Positions 42,956 to 55,481 of a stretch of 64,000 nt of DNA are shown in pieces; the stretch's first letter is position 1; each line of letters starts with the position of its first letter. The notes beneath the pieces are model-generated. The model was not told the DNA's origin. It made no database searches and saw only the letters and a list, made by a program, of their open reading frames with translations. The position numbers and the translations under genes are program-made. Source of the stretch: Plazaster borealis (Eukaryota > Echinodermata > Asteroidea > Forcipulatida > Labidiasteridae). The DNA is taken from the NCBI GenBank assembly GCA_021014325.1, contig CM037460.1:22210544-22274543 (forward strand). The letters run 5' to 3'.

Positions 42956-44702
42956 AACAGATGTTTCAATCAAATTAATTCTCTGCAGGGTCATCGTTTT
43001 GAAGGTAGTTCACAGCAGTAGCTTAGGCGTAACCAGCAGGGCAGGATGGGGGGGGGAGGGTGCTAGCCACCCCGCTCACAATCCTTACCCCTAAATGAGA
43101 AAAATGCACTGATGAATGGTCTGATACTGATACACCAAAAGCTCCCCCAAGTTATGTTTTTGCCCTCCAGCCATTGAAAAACAAAAGTCAAGTTATGTCA
43201 CTGGTACACAGAAGACTACGTCCTCCTGAAATCCTGCACTGAATTAAGGCCATATCCAAATTGGCGGCTACAGCTACGGCTACAACTGTTGCCAAGGATG
43301 TACTGTACTGTACTTCAAGGCCTGATGATTCGGAAATCTAGCCGTAGCCGTAGCTGTAGCCACCAATTTGGACACGATATATTTATCAATCCGGGACTGT
43401 AAAACGCCAGGGCTCAAATTCATAAAGCCTGTAAGCACAAAAACTTGCTAAGCACAAGAAACTCTTGCTTAGCAACATTAGGTTACCAGCCAGAATACCA
43501 AACGGTTAGCATTGCTGCGACTGGTACCCCACTCATTTCTTACTTAGCAAAGTAAATTGCTAAGTAGAATTTTGTGCTTAACAGCTTGCTTAGGTGGCAC
43601 CAGACGTCCCAGGTAATTTTTCATTGTTTACTGTGAGTTCTGAGCATGTGCATATTTCCACAAACGATTGGCTTATCTAGCGAGATCTGGGCCCACTGTC
43701 ATAGAGCTGTTTATCTGCCATTTGTTGTGCTTACTGCGCAAGTTTCCATTTCATAGCGCTGCTAACCGTAAGCACACAAAAAGTCATGCTAACCTTCATG
43801 TGCTTAATGTATAAAAATGAATGACGTAACAATGCAAATTCATGGTGAACGCGCAAGATGGCCGCCTAATTTTCTTGCTAACCTGTGAAATACACTTACG
43901 CTTAAGCAAATTTTTCTGCTATAGTTCGCACTAAAATTTGCTTACCGTTAAGCAGCGCTATGAAATTGGCCCCTGGCTGTCACCTAGTCTTTCTGAAAGT
44001 CTACTGCTATTTCCTGTTAATATTTCCTGTGTTCTTTTATTGCATGCTCAGACTCAAAATTTTCGGATGTACAAATTTTACAACTCTTTCCCTTGGTCTA
44101 ACTCTGTGCCCCACAGTGAAGATTCCAGTAACCAAGGAAACCTCTGTGCCTTTGTATTTTAAAACAGTGCCTAATGTAATAATATTTGTTAACTGATTAA
44201 TTTTACAATTACCGGTATCTTGTACAATTTAAGTCAGTATAATCTTTGGATTTAAATAAAGTGCATACTTTAAAGCAAGAGGGCAACATCGGTTATTGTC
44301 AAAGACCAGTATCCACACTTTATGTGAGCCAATGTACATGAAATATAAGTTTAAGCTCAATCGGTCATCGGAGTCTGGAGAAAATGGCTTTACAAAATCC
44401 TTATGTGTTTTCACTGTTTTCAAACATCAAGTTTGGGACTCGCAAGCTCAAAACTGATTGTTTTACTCATCTCTCAAAAACTATTTGCCTTTTTGAGAAA
44501 TGGTGGACACTATAGGAGTGCACTGTTTGGTTTTGGAGCGCACATGGACAAATTTACCCAAACCGAATAGTGCCCTAGTGATGTGTTCACCATATCTCAA
44601 AATGGCCGATTGCATTTCAAGCCAAACTATTCATAAGGTAACATTAGCTACAATGGATCAGAAATCTGATTTTCTGGATAATTGTCTTGATGTTATGATT
44701 CG
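42956..44702. other. No gene seen: several MITE copies
   Basis: G-run at 43049; an inverted pair around 43250-43380 (GGCTACAGCTACGGC ... GCCGTAGCTGTAGCC); foldback MITE copies at about 43410-43592 and 43690-43973; an ACCAGTATCCACACTTT-type MITE fragment from about 44260. No coding motif. Confidence 0.55.
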
Positions 44703-45120
44703 TGGAGTGTCTCGGCCGAGCCCTGAACTCAAGCTCTGGGGTTTCTGATCTGACAGCAGAGTGTGGGTTCAAGTCCTGGTCTTGACACTTTTGTCCTTAG
44801 GCAAGACACTTGACCATTATTGCATTGCCTTCGGATGGGACGTAAAGCCATAGGTCCTGTGTGTTGTGTAATGCACGTAACAAAAACAGTTACACTTATC
44901 GCTATGAGAAGTGGTTTGCCGCAGTGTTTCTGGTAGTGGCTGCTGAATGCACCGCAGCACCTAGTTAAGTCTTCTGGTACATAGATGGATCTCATAATTC
45001 AAAAAACGACGACAACAAACTCAAATCTGTCTTTAAATTAATAGTAAGCCCTTTGAGACGCCCGTAGATTAAGCGCTATATAAAAACTAGTTATTATTGT
45101 TATTATTATTGTTATTATTA
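44703..45120 (+). repeat. tRNA-Leu-derived SINE, tail type c
   Basis: Head CGGCCGAGCCCTGAACTCAAG, B box GGTTCAAGTCCTGG, tail TTCGGATGGGACGTAAAGCC, ending GATTAAGCGCTATATAAAAAC and (ATT)n. Confidence 0.8.
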
Positions 45121-45439
45121 TGTTGGTATTTGTTATCAATAAGAGTAAATCTCAATTTGGCCAAGAAAAAACAACAACAACAAATGTTCTGCCAGATTTC
45201 AAGTTACTGTAGTTTGTGTAATTTGAGTAACAAGTGTGACGTTGCCCATCTGAGTATGTTAAAGTTTTTTCTTTTGTCACTACCTCTGAATCATTTGTAG
45301 CTTTGATCTGATTGTGGCTGAAAAAGTGTAGCCAACACTTGCAATTGGCATGAATGCATGTGCCTGCGTTAATATTTATTAATACTTATTATTATTCTAT
45401 CTTTCTGGTAATGAAACATTGCACTGTAAGTCTGAAGAT

Positions 45440-45900
45440 GACTTGTGTAGAGAAGATGATAACAAAATGTCAGTTTTAGACGAGGGAGGAAAAACCCCAA
45501 AGAGGGGAAAACCCAGACAATCAGGCAGGAACTGAAAACCTGTGTCTGGGTCATGAAACTTTTGTCCTTGAGCAAGACACTTAACTAGAATTGCTTCTCT
45601 ACACCCTGGGGTAAATGGGTACCTGTAAGGGCAGAGATGGTTCTTGTGATTGATTTAGCTTAGTGCGCTACATACTTGGCAGCACAGGGCTGTATACTCC
45701 CCAGGGAGCTGAGATGGTTTAAGGAATGAAATATATGGCCCAGTGACCAGGGGTAATAATTTTGGAATTGCGCTGTATAAGAGTCTATATTATTATTAAT
45801 CCACATGCTGGGCTCCGGTGTGGGAATTAAACCACAACCAGGGTCTACAGAGGTAAAAGGGAGGGAAGAAACTGTCCATCAAGTTATTTGGGCTACAGCA
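45440..45900. repeat. Family 3 SINE split by a tRNA-Leu SINE (tail type b)
   Basis: Outer pieces 45440-45540 (GAGGGAGGAAAAACCCC ... ACTGAAAACC) and 45798-45900 (AATCCACATGCTGGGCTCC ...) are the two halves of the SINE at 15655/39695. The inner 45541-45797 has the type b tail (GCTGAGATGGTTTAAGGAAT). Confidence 0.75.
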
Positions 45901-48900
45901 ATTGCTGTTGGTTGCAATGACAACATTGAAGAATAAGACTTTTCCACATTCTGGCCATAGCCGTAGCCACTGCCAAAGCCACTTATTTGGACATAGCCTT
46001 AGCCGACCTGAATGCCCAACATTCGGGCATGTGGAAACTCAACATAACTTTGGCAGTTGTAGTTGTGGATGAATAGTGAATTGGTTATTGTATATAATAT
46101 TGTCCCAAATTCACCTGATGTCATCTTACAATAAATCTTTGCTCGCGCCATTTTGGGGAATCATATTACCTGTGTGTTACTGTTCAGGGCATTTTAGGTG
46201 ACGCGTGTGCAATTAGACTCACTACACTACATCTTTACACACATATTTTACAGCCAAAATGGCAGACCGCGGGCAGACAGTGTGACCCCAGTGCAAGGGG
46301 TCAGTTACCGATCGGACCAGAAACTGAAACAATCTTTTGGTATAGACATCAAAAGGCTGAGACAGCTCCGATCTATTTAACAATTTTGCTTTGGTTTATA
46401 TTACTTTATGTTCAGTTTCATGTTTAGTTTCATGTTGTTTAAAAGTCTAACAATCAATGCACAATATATGTAATAAGTTACTAATGGGTTAAACTCAGTA
46501 TATTTTATGAACAAAACTTTGTTGGAAAAAACCAAACAGTAGAACAAAATTAATCTTGAGTTGTTTACACAAGGGGTCTGTCCCAATTCTCGGCTGGGGC
46601 TCCGTCATCAACGTTGGAGCAGTGAACATTTTGAACGATGTTTCCAACATCAAACGGAGCCCAGAGATGGACACGGAGCCTAAGCCGTGGTCTGGTGAAA
46701 GCCTCAGATAGCGTCACTCAGGGCAACAGCACCCTTACACTAAATGAAATTCGATAATTGCAACAGGTCTTATAATATTTCTTAAAAGGTGTGATACATG
46801 ATTGGTGAAGATCCAAAAAAGTAAGCAATCTATTTGTATTTAATAGAGTTTTGATTTTTGCATTTTGGATAATGAATATGTTTTGTGTTGTACCAATACA
46901 CCGATGTGTGTTAATTGGTCTGTTTACGTTTGGTAATGAACTTTTTGTAATTGTAGGCTAACTAACTCTTAGGAATTTTGAAGAAAAAAACGTCACAAAA
47001 GTATCACACGCCACGCTACCTTAATGGGGGACGCTGGCAGTTTACTTTTTATGCAAATTAAGTGTCTTCCTCACTGATTTACACAACTTCCCTGACAGGA
47101 TAGCATGATACAACAATAGTACACTGACCATATTTGCAACTAAACAGACATTGAATCATGAAAAACGGCATGGAACAGTAGGTGAGCTGTGATACTAAAC
47201 GGAAACTGCAAGGTCGGGGGTTTGAAATGGGTTTTTCGCCAGAATTTCAGTATTCACTTTCAGTTTAGTCGGAAATAATTTAACACATAATGTTGTATGT
47301 CATTGTGTCATGCTGTCCTGTCGGGGAAAATGTGTCAATCATTGAAGAAGACACTTAAAGGCCCTCTACACTATTGGTATGATCGAAAAACACAAATGTT
47401 CACAGATTCACACATAACTTACATGATTTACAGTAAGTAATGGTAGAAAGGGTTGCTTAAAATATTTCTGCCTAAAATGCTATCGTTTCTGAGAAATGAG
47501 TAAAACAATAGTTTTTATCACGCGTTATAAAAACACATAAGGTCTCTTTTCACTATTTTCTCGTGACCTCGATGACCAATTGAGCTCAAACTTTCACAGG
47601 TTTGTTTGTTCATGCATATGTTGAATCACACAAAATGTGGACACTGATTTTGAGCTGTGACCAAAAGTGTACATTACCTTTAAGTACAAAAAATACTACA
47701 GTTTTCCCATGTCTTTGTGTACAAAACTTTGTGCTGCCAGAGTCTCAGCAATAACTGCCATGCCAGCGTACATCACTTTTGTTTATGGATTGGTCTATAA
47801 ATACAAACCATTGTTATTTAATGACCACACGTTTGACCCTAGCAGGGTCTTTCCGAAAGGCAAGAAATTTTATACCAATTGCTTGTCCTGAAAAAAATTA
47901 CCACGTCCTATAGAAAATTGTCCCCAAACGCAGTGACTCTGTTTGGTTTGCCAAACACATACTATAATACGCACAAAATCCCTGACAAAAAGTAAAACCA
48001 TATTGGACATTTTCTAAAAAAAGATGACCACCAGAGCATGTGGTGGAAGTGACTGAAATTTTCTGGAAAACAATGATGTATTGTCTTTGAAAAATTTCTT
48101 AAATGTAAGCACAATATCAAGGGTATAAAACCTATGGCCTTGCAAGTATTAAACAGAAAGACCCTTGTTAAAAAAATAAGATTTTTACACAGATACGACA
48201 ACGAGTGAACAATGTTTAACGACAGTGTAGTAAAGTTTATGATATGCCACCCACATTGCCGCTCAATTTCTTAAAAGTAAACAACAGTTATGATAAATTT
48301 GATTTGTATTTTTTTATTCAGATTAAAAAAATATTGTTTATGATACTGTCTGTTTTCTCGGCCAATTTCAATAAAAACTCATTCAATTTAACAACTGGCT
48401 CATTCAATCTCGTTTGAAAAATGAACGCTCTGTTGCGTCAGCATTCAACATTAAAAAGGATTAATTCAATTTCAACAGCTGGTCAAATAAGATTGTTCAA
48501 ATTCATTAGGTCGCAAAGATCATTCAATTCCACAAAAGCCACTCCAGCAGCAAAGGGCTGGTCAACCATTCCGGTTCATCAATTGTAAACATGTAGTAGA
48601 AATTCAACTGAATAACAGTGAAATTTACATAGTCTTAAATGCCTATAAATGAAATAAATTAGAATGACTAAAACAATCTGAACGAAAATGAATGAAATCA
48701 TGTGTGCACGAAAACAAAATTAAATGCAATAGTAGCTAAAAAGAAATCCTATTGTTTGATCAAATAAGGGCAAAATGTGTAAATTTCAATTCCTTAATTG
48801 AGTTAATTGTTGCTGAAATTGACTGGGAAAACTTTATGAAATACCGTACTGATAAGTAACTGTTTTGTGTGCTGTTGCAGCTGCTGACACTGCCTTCGAA

Positions 48901-49325
48901 TGAGAAGGAAACAAGAAATTTGTATCAACTCCGTTTAAAGTAATATTGTAGTGGTTTTTGAAAAAAGTTACATTATTTATAGTTGACACTAGTACCAGTA
49001 ACCCTAAGAATGTTCTGAAGTTTCGTGTTTTTGTCTTTGAGAAGAAAAAAAAGGACTTCAGTAAAAAAACCAAAGATGTATTGACCCATTTCACCTGACG
49101 TCTTCATCACAACTATCTTGGTAGTTGCGCCATTTTGGAATCAGTGTCCCTTTGTACAGTGTAGTGAGTAATTATAGGCGACGACGTGGTGTTTTACACA
49201 CTAATTACCATAGTTTGTATGTGCAATTTGACTCCCAAATGGCAAGTGTGGGAAATAGTGGTTGCCTGCGGTGCTTGTGTAAGGGATCAATTGGTGCACA
49301 AAAACGTGTAACAGAAAATAGACAT
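45901..49325. other. No gene seen over 3.4 kb
   Basis: Contains a TTAA-type MITE at about 47354-47684 (TTAA-AGGCCCTCTACACTATT ... GTGTACATTACCT-TTAA). Two blocks share CGCCATTTTGG-A-ATCA and GTGCAATT-GACTC (46140-46260 and 49120-49260). Otherwise AT-rich, without recognised domains. Confidence 0.5.
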
Positions 49326-49694
49326 TTAAAGGTATCGTACACGTTTGGTAATGACTCAAAAAAAATATAAGCATAAAAACTTACTTGGTAACAAGCAACG
49401 GAGAGCTGTATAGTATAAAACATTGAGGAAACGACTCCCTCTGAAGTAACGTAGTTTTTGAGAAAGAGGTAATTTCTCACTAAAATAATAAAAACTTCTT
49501 GCAAGAAGTTTTTATTCCTATCTGAAAGCATACAAATTTGTACAACAAGGGTGTTTTTTCTTTCATCATTGTCTTGCAACTTCAATGATCAATTGAGCCC
49601 AAATTTTCACAGGCTTGTTATTTTATGCATATGTTGGGATACACCAAGTGAGAACACTGGTCTTTGACAATTACCAAACGTGTACGATGCCTTT
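49326..49694 (-). mobile_element. TTAA-type MITE (ACACGTTTGG family), minus copy
   Basis: Starts TTAA-AGGTATCGTACACGTTTGG, holds the AACTTCTTGCAAGAAGTT palindrome and ends CCAAACGTGTACGATGCCTT; the right TTAA has mutated. Confidence 0.8.
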
Positions 49695-50225
49695 CCCTTT
49701 AGTGTTTGTATGTGTCTGAGAGTACCTGCCTACTTTATGAATACCACTGGTATTATTGATCTTTATTTTTAGCTTACTAATTGCAATCTAAAAGAAGAAC
49801 AAACTGCTAATTTAGTCATCATGTGACAAAACTTCTACATACATGTATGTGTACATTCTATTGTGGGAAAACAGTTGCTTTTATAGTAATTTAAGATGAA
49901 GTAAGACCACGTAAAATGAGCTATATATAGGCATTTGTCTGGTTTCAATTCAACTTTCTCGGAACATTTATTCATATGTGAATTGAATCGTTGGAACATA
50001 TATTACATTTTGACAACTCCTTACCTCAATTTGAAATTACTGTATCAAGGACCCATAATAGCCTAAAGTCCATATGTGGACAATTTGTAACGCGACAAAC
50101 AAATTTGCTAATTAATTTTGTACAGTTTTCATAAATGTTTCAGTTATGATCACAATTGAAGCCGAGAGGTATTTATAGTAAATGCAACAACTGCAATTAT
50201 TTTCAGTAAAGGGATAGGCTCTTCA
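49695..50225. other. No gene seen
   Basis: Unassigned AT-rich DNA. Confidence 0.4.
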
Positions 50226-50440
50226 GACCATGTCACACGGGGCAATTTACAGGCAACCCATTCCGGGCAATCTCCAAGAAGAAAGTTTGTTAACATTTCT
50301 GTTTTCTCATTATTTTCCTGGGGATAGTGAGTTACAGCTTAAAGAATGTCTCTTGTGCTGCTAAGGTGTTCCTTGTGCATGCATTGCAGTTGTTTGCCTC
50401 CAAGTTGCCCGGAAAAATTGCCCCGTGTGACAAGGCCTTT
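50226..50440 (+). mobile_element. TIR MITE (CCATGTCACACGGGGCAATT family), intact copy
   Basis: Inverted ends CCATGTCACACGGGGCAATT and AATTGCCCCGTGTGACAAGG. It is the uninterrupted reference for 23463-24350. Confidence 0.8.
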
Positions 50441-51380
50441 AGAACCAAAGTGTCCACATATGTACACATCAGGCACTACAGGGATAATATTTTTTAAAAA
50501 TTATAAAAAAAATAGTCCTGTGGATCTCTTCAGGGGGATATGTAAACAAATCAATATATTGTTGTTAAAAATTTCCATCAGATATCACACTTGAATTACA
50601 TCAGATATCACACTTGAATTAGACAAAGTTACATGTATTACCATTGCACCAGGGTCTTTTGAATTTCTTTAACCTGACACATTGTCTTTTTTAAGTTCAT
50701 GTGAATTTGGGATTTTCAAGTGATTCATGCACAACTACTATCCAAGTTGATTTCACACACAAAATCGGGGGGGGGGAGATACTGCTATTGTGACATGGTC
50801 TGAAAGTTTCTCAATTTCTCTGATTAATTACCAAATGCAAACATGCTTTTGTCACAGGATGTAGAAAACAAATGTTATCACATCACGTCAATCTGGCATA
50901 AAGAAAAGTGACTAAATTGGATGCATTTCTTTAAAACAACTTTCCTTTTTTTAAATCATAAACACAATACTCTCTTCTGACTGAAAGCTTAACATCAACA
51001 AATATTTTTAAACAACATTTTGGGAATTTATAGTTTATGAACATATTTTGTTCAAAAACAATAAAAAACAAAAACCGACTAACAAAATTGTTGTTTCTTT
51101 GAGTGGTGCAATGTTTTATTCAGATTGTGTCATAAATGTATTGATAAAATGTACTTATTTTAACAAGAAACACTGTATATACGACTTATTGTAACATTTG
51201 CGTACGCTGCTGTAAGATTTTGTAGTTTGCACCTACATCGTTTAAACAGATTTTCTAATAAAATTGTATAGAAACTCAAGTTAACCTTAAACCCAGTGTC
51301 GTTATACCAATTATTACTCCATTGCGTTAGCTTGTTAGATTATCGTATGCCTAGGAGATACAAATTTTGTAGGAGTTAAC
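50441..51380. other. No gene seen
   Basis: AT-rich, with a 28-bp tandem pair (ATCAGATATCACACTTGAAT twice, 50575-50620) and a G-run at 50767. Confidence 0.4.
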
Positions 51381-51382
51381 GT

Positions 51383-52080
51383 CGTTTTGTGGCCGAGCGC
51401 GGTCAAGCGCACTGGACTCAAGCTATGGTGTTTCTGATCAGCAGAGGGTGGGTTCGATTCCTGGTCTTGACACTTGTGTCCTTAAAGGGAAGGTATACAT
51501 TTCTTTGGTAATCACTCTTAAAATTAATGGTAATAAAAACCTACTTGGTTAGAAGTACAGCAGCTTTCGATAGTATAAAGCATTTTGAGAATCATTTCAC
51601 TTCGAAGTAAATATGTGGTTATGGAAAAAAATATCAGTTCTTATCCCCCGAAATTTGAGTCTGAGAAACGTTACTGTCGGATACGTTTCTCAGATTGTGT
51701 ATTCCAATTACGGATTATTCTTCCTGCGTGGACATAACCGCTCTGGACTTTTCGGCGATATCTCAAAACGCGACCACCTTTTGAAATGAAATGTTCACAG
51801 GTTAGATTTATTGTATATCTACATTTATGTAGATTAAAACAATTGAACGGTTCCAAAAACCAAAGGTATACTTTCCCTTTAAGCAAGCCACTTAACGATT
51901 ATTGCATTGTCCTCCAGATTGGACGTAAAGCCATAGGTCCTGTGCGTTGTGTGATAAGAACCCAGTCACACTTATCGTGAAGAGAGGGGGTTTGCCCCGG
52001 TGTTTCTGGCAGTGGACGCTGAGTGCGCCATAGTACCTTGTAAACCCTTACAAGGTGCCACATGCATAAATCGGTCTCAT
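51383..52080 (+). repeat. tRNA-Leu SINE (tail type c) split by a TTAA MITE
   Basis: Head 51383-51481 (GTGGCCGAGCGCGGTCAAGC, B box GGTTCGATTCC, then ACACTTGTGTCC) continues at 51883 (GCAAGCCACTTAACGATTAT ... GGTTTGCCCCGGTGTTTCTG). Joined, it reads like the intact SINEs. Confidence 0.85.
51482..51882 (+). mobile_element. TTAA-flanked MITE (GGTATAC family) inside a SINE
   Basis: TTAA-AGGGAAGGTATACATTTC ... AAAGGTATACTTTCCCT-TTAA. The host SINE elsewhere reads TTAGGCAAG/TTGAGCAAG at this point, so a single TTAA-like site was duplicated. TTAA use fits piggyBac or Kolobok transposases. Confidence 0.88.
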
Positions 52081-52845
52081 TACATTTTATAAGCTTAAAT
52101 GTGATAATTTTACTGTTTTTAAAACTATTTTTCCACATGCAGACACTCACATCAGATTATCTAATACAAAAATATTAAATGGAATTACAAGTGCGCTGAA
52201 AAGGGGTATTTTTAAGAGAAAATCAAATGGATACTACAATTTTAATTGGAAGTGCCTCCCTAGAACAAATGGTGCGCCTCCTTAATTAAAACTTTACCCT
52301 AGTTTCCGCGCTGGATATTCTTATTAATTTTGTCAATTATGGGTCCCTCAACACACTGAGACACAAAAGTAAATCCAAAGAACTACTTATTATGAAAACC
52401 TCAAACTCTCACTGCAACTTTATTCTCCCCAAAACCAGCAAAAGGTACAAATCAAGTTTAAATATTAAATATCCTCTTAACAACTGAACTCCACTGCCAA
52501 ATTAAAAACAAACAAAAAGTCAAAGAATCTAAACCTCTTGTGCGAGTACATGTTTTATACACAGAAAAATAAATTTGGTTGGTGTAACTTGCAGACATAA
52601 CGTCTTTATTTTAATATAAAATATAATACAATACCCATTAGACTTATTTTGCTCAATATACAAATCAACCGATAACATTGTTAAAACTTTTCAATCAAAA
52701 TAACCAAAATGAATTGATCAATTGACTTCTGTGTGTTCAGAATACTTTGAAAGTAACTAAAAAACAAAACAAACTCAATTCGAGAATACAAATTTCTCTA
52801 AAAGATTTCCTAATAGTGGGGCTGATAGGGGAAATAATTGGGGGA
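52081..52845. other. No gene seen
   Basis: Unassigned AT-rich DNA. Confidence 0.4.
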
Positions 52846-53300
52846 ATTGTGCCTCTGATGATACAAGCATGGCATTTGGCACACAGTCAGAGTATGTCAT
52901 GAGAAAGATATTTGGCTGTAGAGCCATCGTAAATTTGTCCTTTGAAAAAATATTGGTAAAATAACAAGCAGCCATTTTGAAAATTTTGAAAATTGGATGT
53001 TTTTCTATCTATTATTTCTTCAAAATACAACCCAACGATGGCCCTACGGTCAGCCATTTGCGTGTAGAGCCTCGAATTGGGGACAGCAGTGAATAGAAGC
53101 ATTATATAACTCTGTATTGTCACGGTAATGTAATGACACTTTCATCCAAAAAGATGCATAAATACAATACAAATGAAGCATGAAGTCGAGGCTCTACACG
53201 CACTTGGCGGATCCGTACAAAGAGCGAATAGCCAAATATCTTTCTCATGACATACTCTGACTGTGCGCCACATTCAACACTTGTATCATCAAAGGCACAA
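52846..53300. mobile_element. Foldback element with two pairs of inverted arms
   Basis: Outer arms 52846-52917 and 53230-53300 (TTGTGCCTCTGATGATACAA / TTGTATCATCAAAGGCACAA) share about 70 bp. Inner arms 53035-53085 and 53177-53226 share GTGTAGAGCCTCGA. No coding. Confidence 0.75.
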
Positions 53301-53562
53301 CCCTACCTGCCGTAATTAACATTTTGGTCAACTGGGTAACAAACTACATTCAGCATGGTAGATTGCTCAACTAAATAACTCTTACTCTGGAGGAAAAGGT
53401 TTGTGGAAGCATCACGTTAAAAATCTCAGAAAAATAGTTTGCTTCTGTTCATAAAATAACTTATTCAGAGATTTTTTACGAGGTGCATCTTTACCTGCCT
53501 GGTTGTATTCCTTCACCATGCCACATTACAAATTTAAATAATGATCACACTTAAAGTCCAGG

Positions 53563-53732
53563 GCCCAATTTCATAGAGCTGCTTAAGCACAAAAAGCAGC
53601 CAAGCACAACAAAATTATGCTTGCCGGAATAAGGTTACCAGCCAAAATGCCATGTCACATGCGAAATCTTTGACTGGTATCCTGCCTTATTTTGCTAAGC
53701 AGAAAATTGTTATGAAAAATTGTCTGCTTAAG
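53563..53732. mobile_element. Foldback MITE (GGGCCCAATTTCATAGAGC family)
   Basis: GGGCCCAATTTCATAGAGCT ... CTGCTTAAGCAGCTCTA; right end clipped. Confidence 0.75.
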
Positions 53733-54292
53733 CAGCTCTAGGAATGTTTGGAGACATCACCTGCATAGAAGTATATACTGTTTTGTCTTGAACTATCTTT
53801 GTAGCGCTGCTCTTTAAGTTTCTACCTTTTGTCAGAATATTGGAATTTGTTTCCGCATTCTCTTTAGAAGTAATTAAAACAGTTTTAGTCAAAGTTCATT
53901 TCATTAAAAAGGAAGATTGTTGCTGTGGTTAAACTACCCTCAACAAGAGTATGTAAAAAATAAAATTATTTGCTTAAAAAAATGCCCTCACATTACATAA
54001 AATTGAAATAAATGCTTAACTATTTAAATCTAATATTAAACAAAATCAAACTCAAATATGTACAATATACTTTTCACTCGCAACCATGTGATTGACTGGG
54101 TATGTTTTTCCGCTGTGCATTTTGCCAATAAAAACAAACCATTTTAACTTTATTTTGTGTTTCGTTTCCCGGCAACATGCTATGTCACATGATGCAGGAC
54201 AAGCTTTTGCGTAGTTACGTAAGAGATAGCGAACACCCATACACTATTCCGAATGAATGTGTATGGCATGATGGCACCAGGTTTTGCTCATC
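53733..54292. other. No gene seen
   Basis: Unassigned AT-rich DNA; the part near 54190-54270 resembles 11340-11375 and 11745-11800 (GCAAGCTTTTGCGTAGTTAC, GAACACCCATACAC), so an older repeat is likely. Confidence 0.4.
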
Positions 54293-55481
54293 GAGGCCCA
54301 ATTTCACAGAGCTGCTGATGCAGAAAATTTTGCTGAAGAGATTTATGCTAAGCAAAAATCAGCGGAATACCAGTCACAGATTGTGTATGTGAGATGGGAT
54401 TTAGGCTGGTAACCCTATTCTGCTCAGCAGAAATGTTTTGTACTTGTAGGTGTTTCCAGGCCACAAACAAAAATGCATAATTTTCCAGCAAATGACACGT
54501 AAATGAAGCTTGTATTACATGAACACTCAACATGCAAAGGTTACGTACAAAATCAACTTAAAGGTAAGCTGGTGTAAGTCTCCAGATCTTCAGGTCTTTC
54601 TGCATTTTCAAAAAAAAGACCAGGGCTCGATTTCACAAAGCACTAAGATTCCTCTTAAGATGTGTTGTCAGTATCGCATAAGTGATTTGTATTGTAACAT
54701 CACACTTTGCTTAGCAATGAAAAATTGATTCGCAGTTCAGATCAATCTCAAATTTCACAAAGCACTAAGATTCTTTTTAAGATGAGTTGTCAATGTAGCC
54801 ATAGTGATCTGTATTGTGACATCACACTTTGCTTAGCAACTGAGATTGATACACATCTTAAGATCAATCTTAGCTCTTTGTGAAATCGAGCCCAGGGGCC
54901 CAATTTCATAGAGCTGCTTAAGCAGAAAAAGTTGCAAAGTGCAACCAAATTTTGCTTACCAGAATAAGGTTACCAGCCTAACTACCATGCCACGTGTACA
55001 ATTTACGACTGGTATCCTGCTCATTCCTGCTTAACTGAAAATTGTTAAGCAATATTTTCTGCTTAATTGGGCCCTGGCCAGATACTTACTTCTTGTGAAG
55101 ACAAGGCAGTTTTTCCTTATTGACAAAAGGGCAACTAAAAGAGGGAAACTTTAATTTCTACTGGAACATTTCAAGGAGCACCAAGGCAATGACCTGGGCC
55201 CAATTTCATAGAGCTGCTTAACGGCCATTTTTGTGCTTACTGCGCGAGTTTTCCATTTCATAGTGCTGCTAAACCATAAGCACACGAAAAGGCATGCTAA
55301 CCTTCCGGTGCTTACTTTATGAAAATGAATGAATAACAATGCAAATCCATAGTGAACGCGCAAGCTGGCCACCTAATTTTCTTGCTAACCTGTGAAATAC
55401 GCTTACGCTTAAGCAAATTTTTCTGCTATAGTTAGCACAAAAATTTGCTTACCGTTAAGCAGCTCTATGTAATTGGGACCT
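54293..55481. mobile_element. Cluster of four foldback MITEs
   Basis: Copies at 54293-54450 (clipped), 54625-54895 (ends GGGCTCGATTTCACAAAG / CTTTGTGAAATCGAGCCC, with a duplicated interior), 54896-55075 and 55197-55481 (long arms with GCTTAAGCAAATTTTTCTG). The last is related to 43690-43973. Confidence 0.75.

Noticed and set aside
47667..47891. 74-codon frame with a hydrophobic segment
   Set aside because: It begins inside a TTAA-type MITE end and has no homologue I recognise or splice context.
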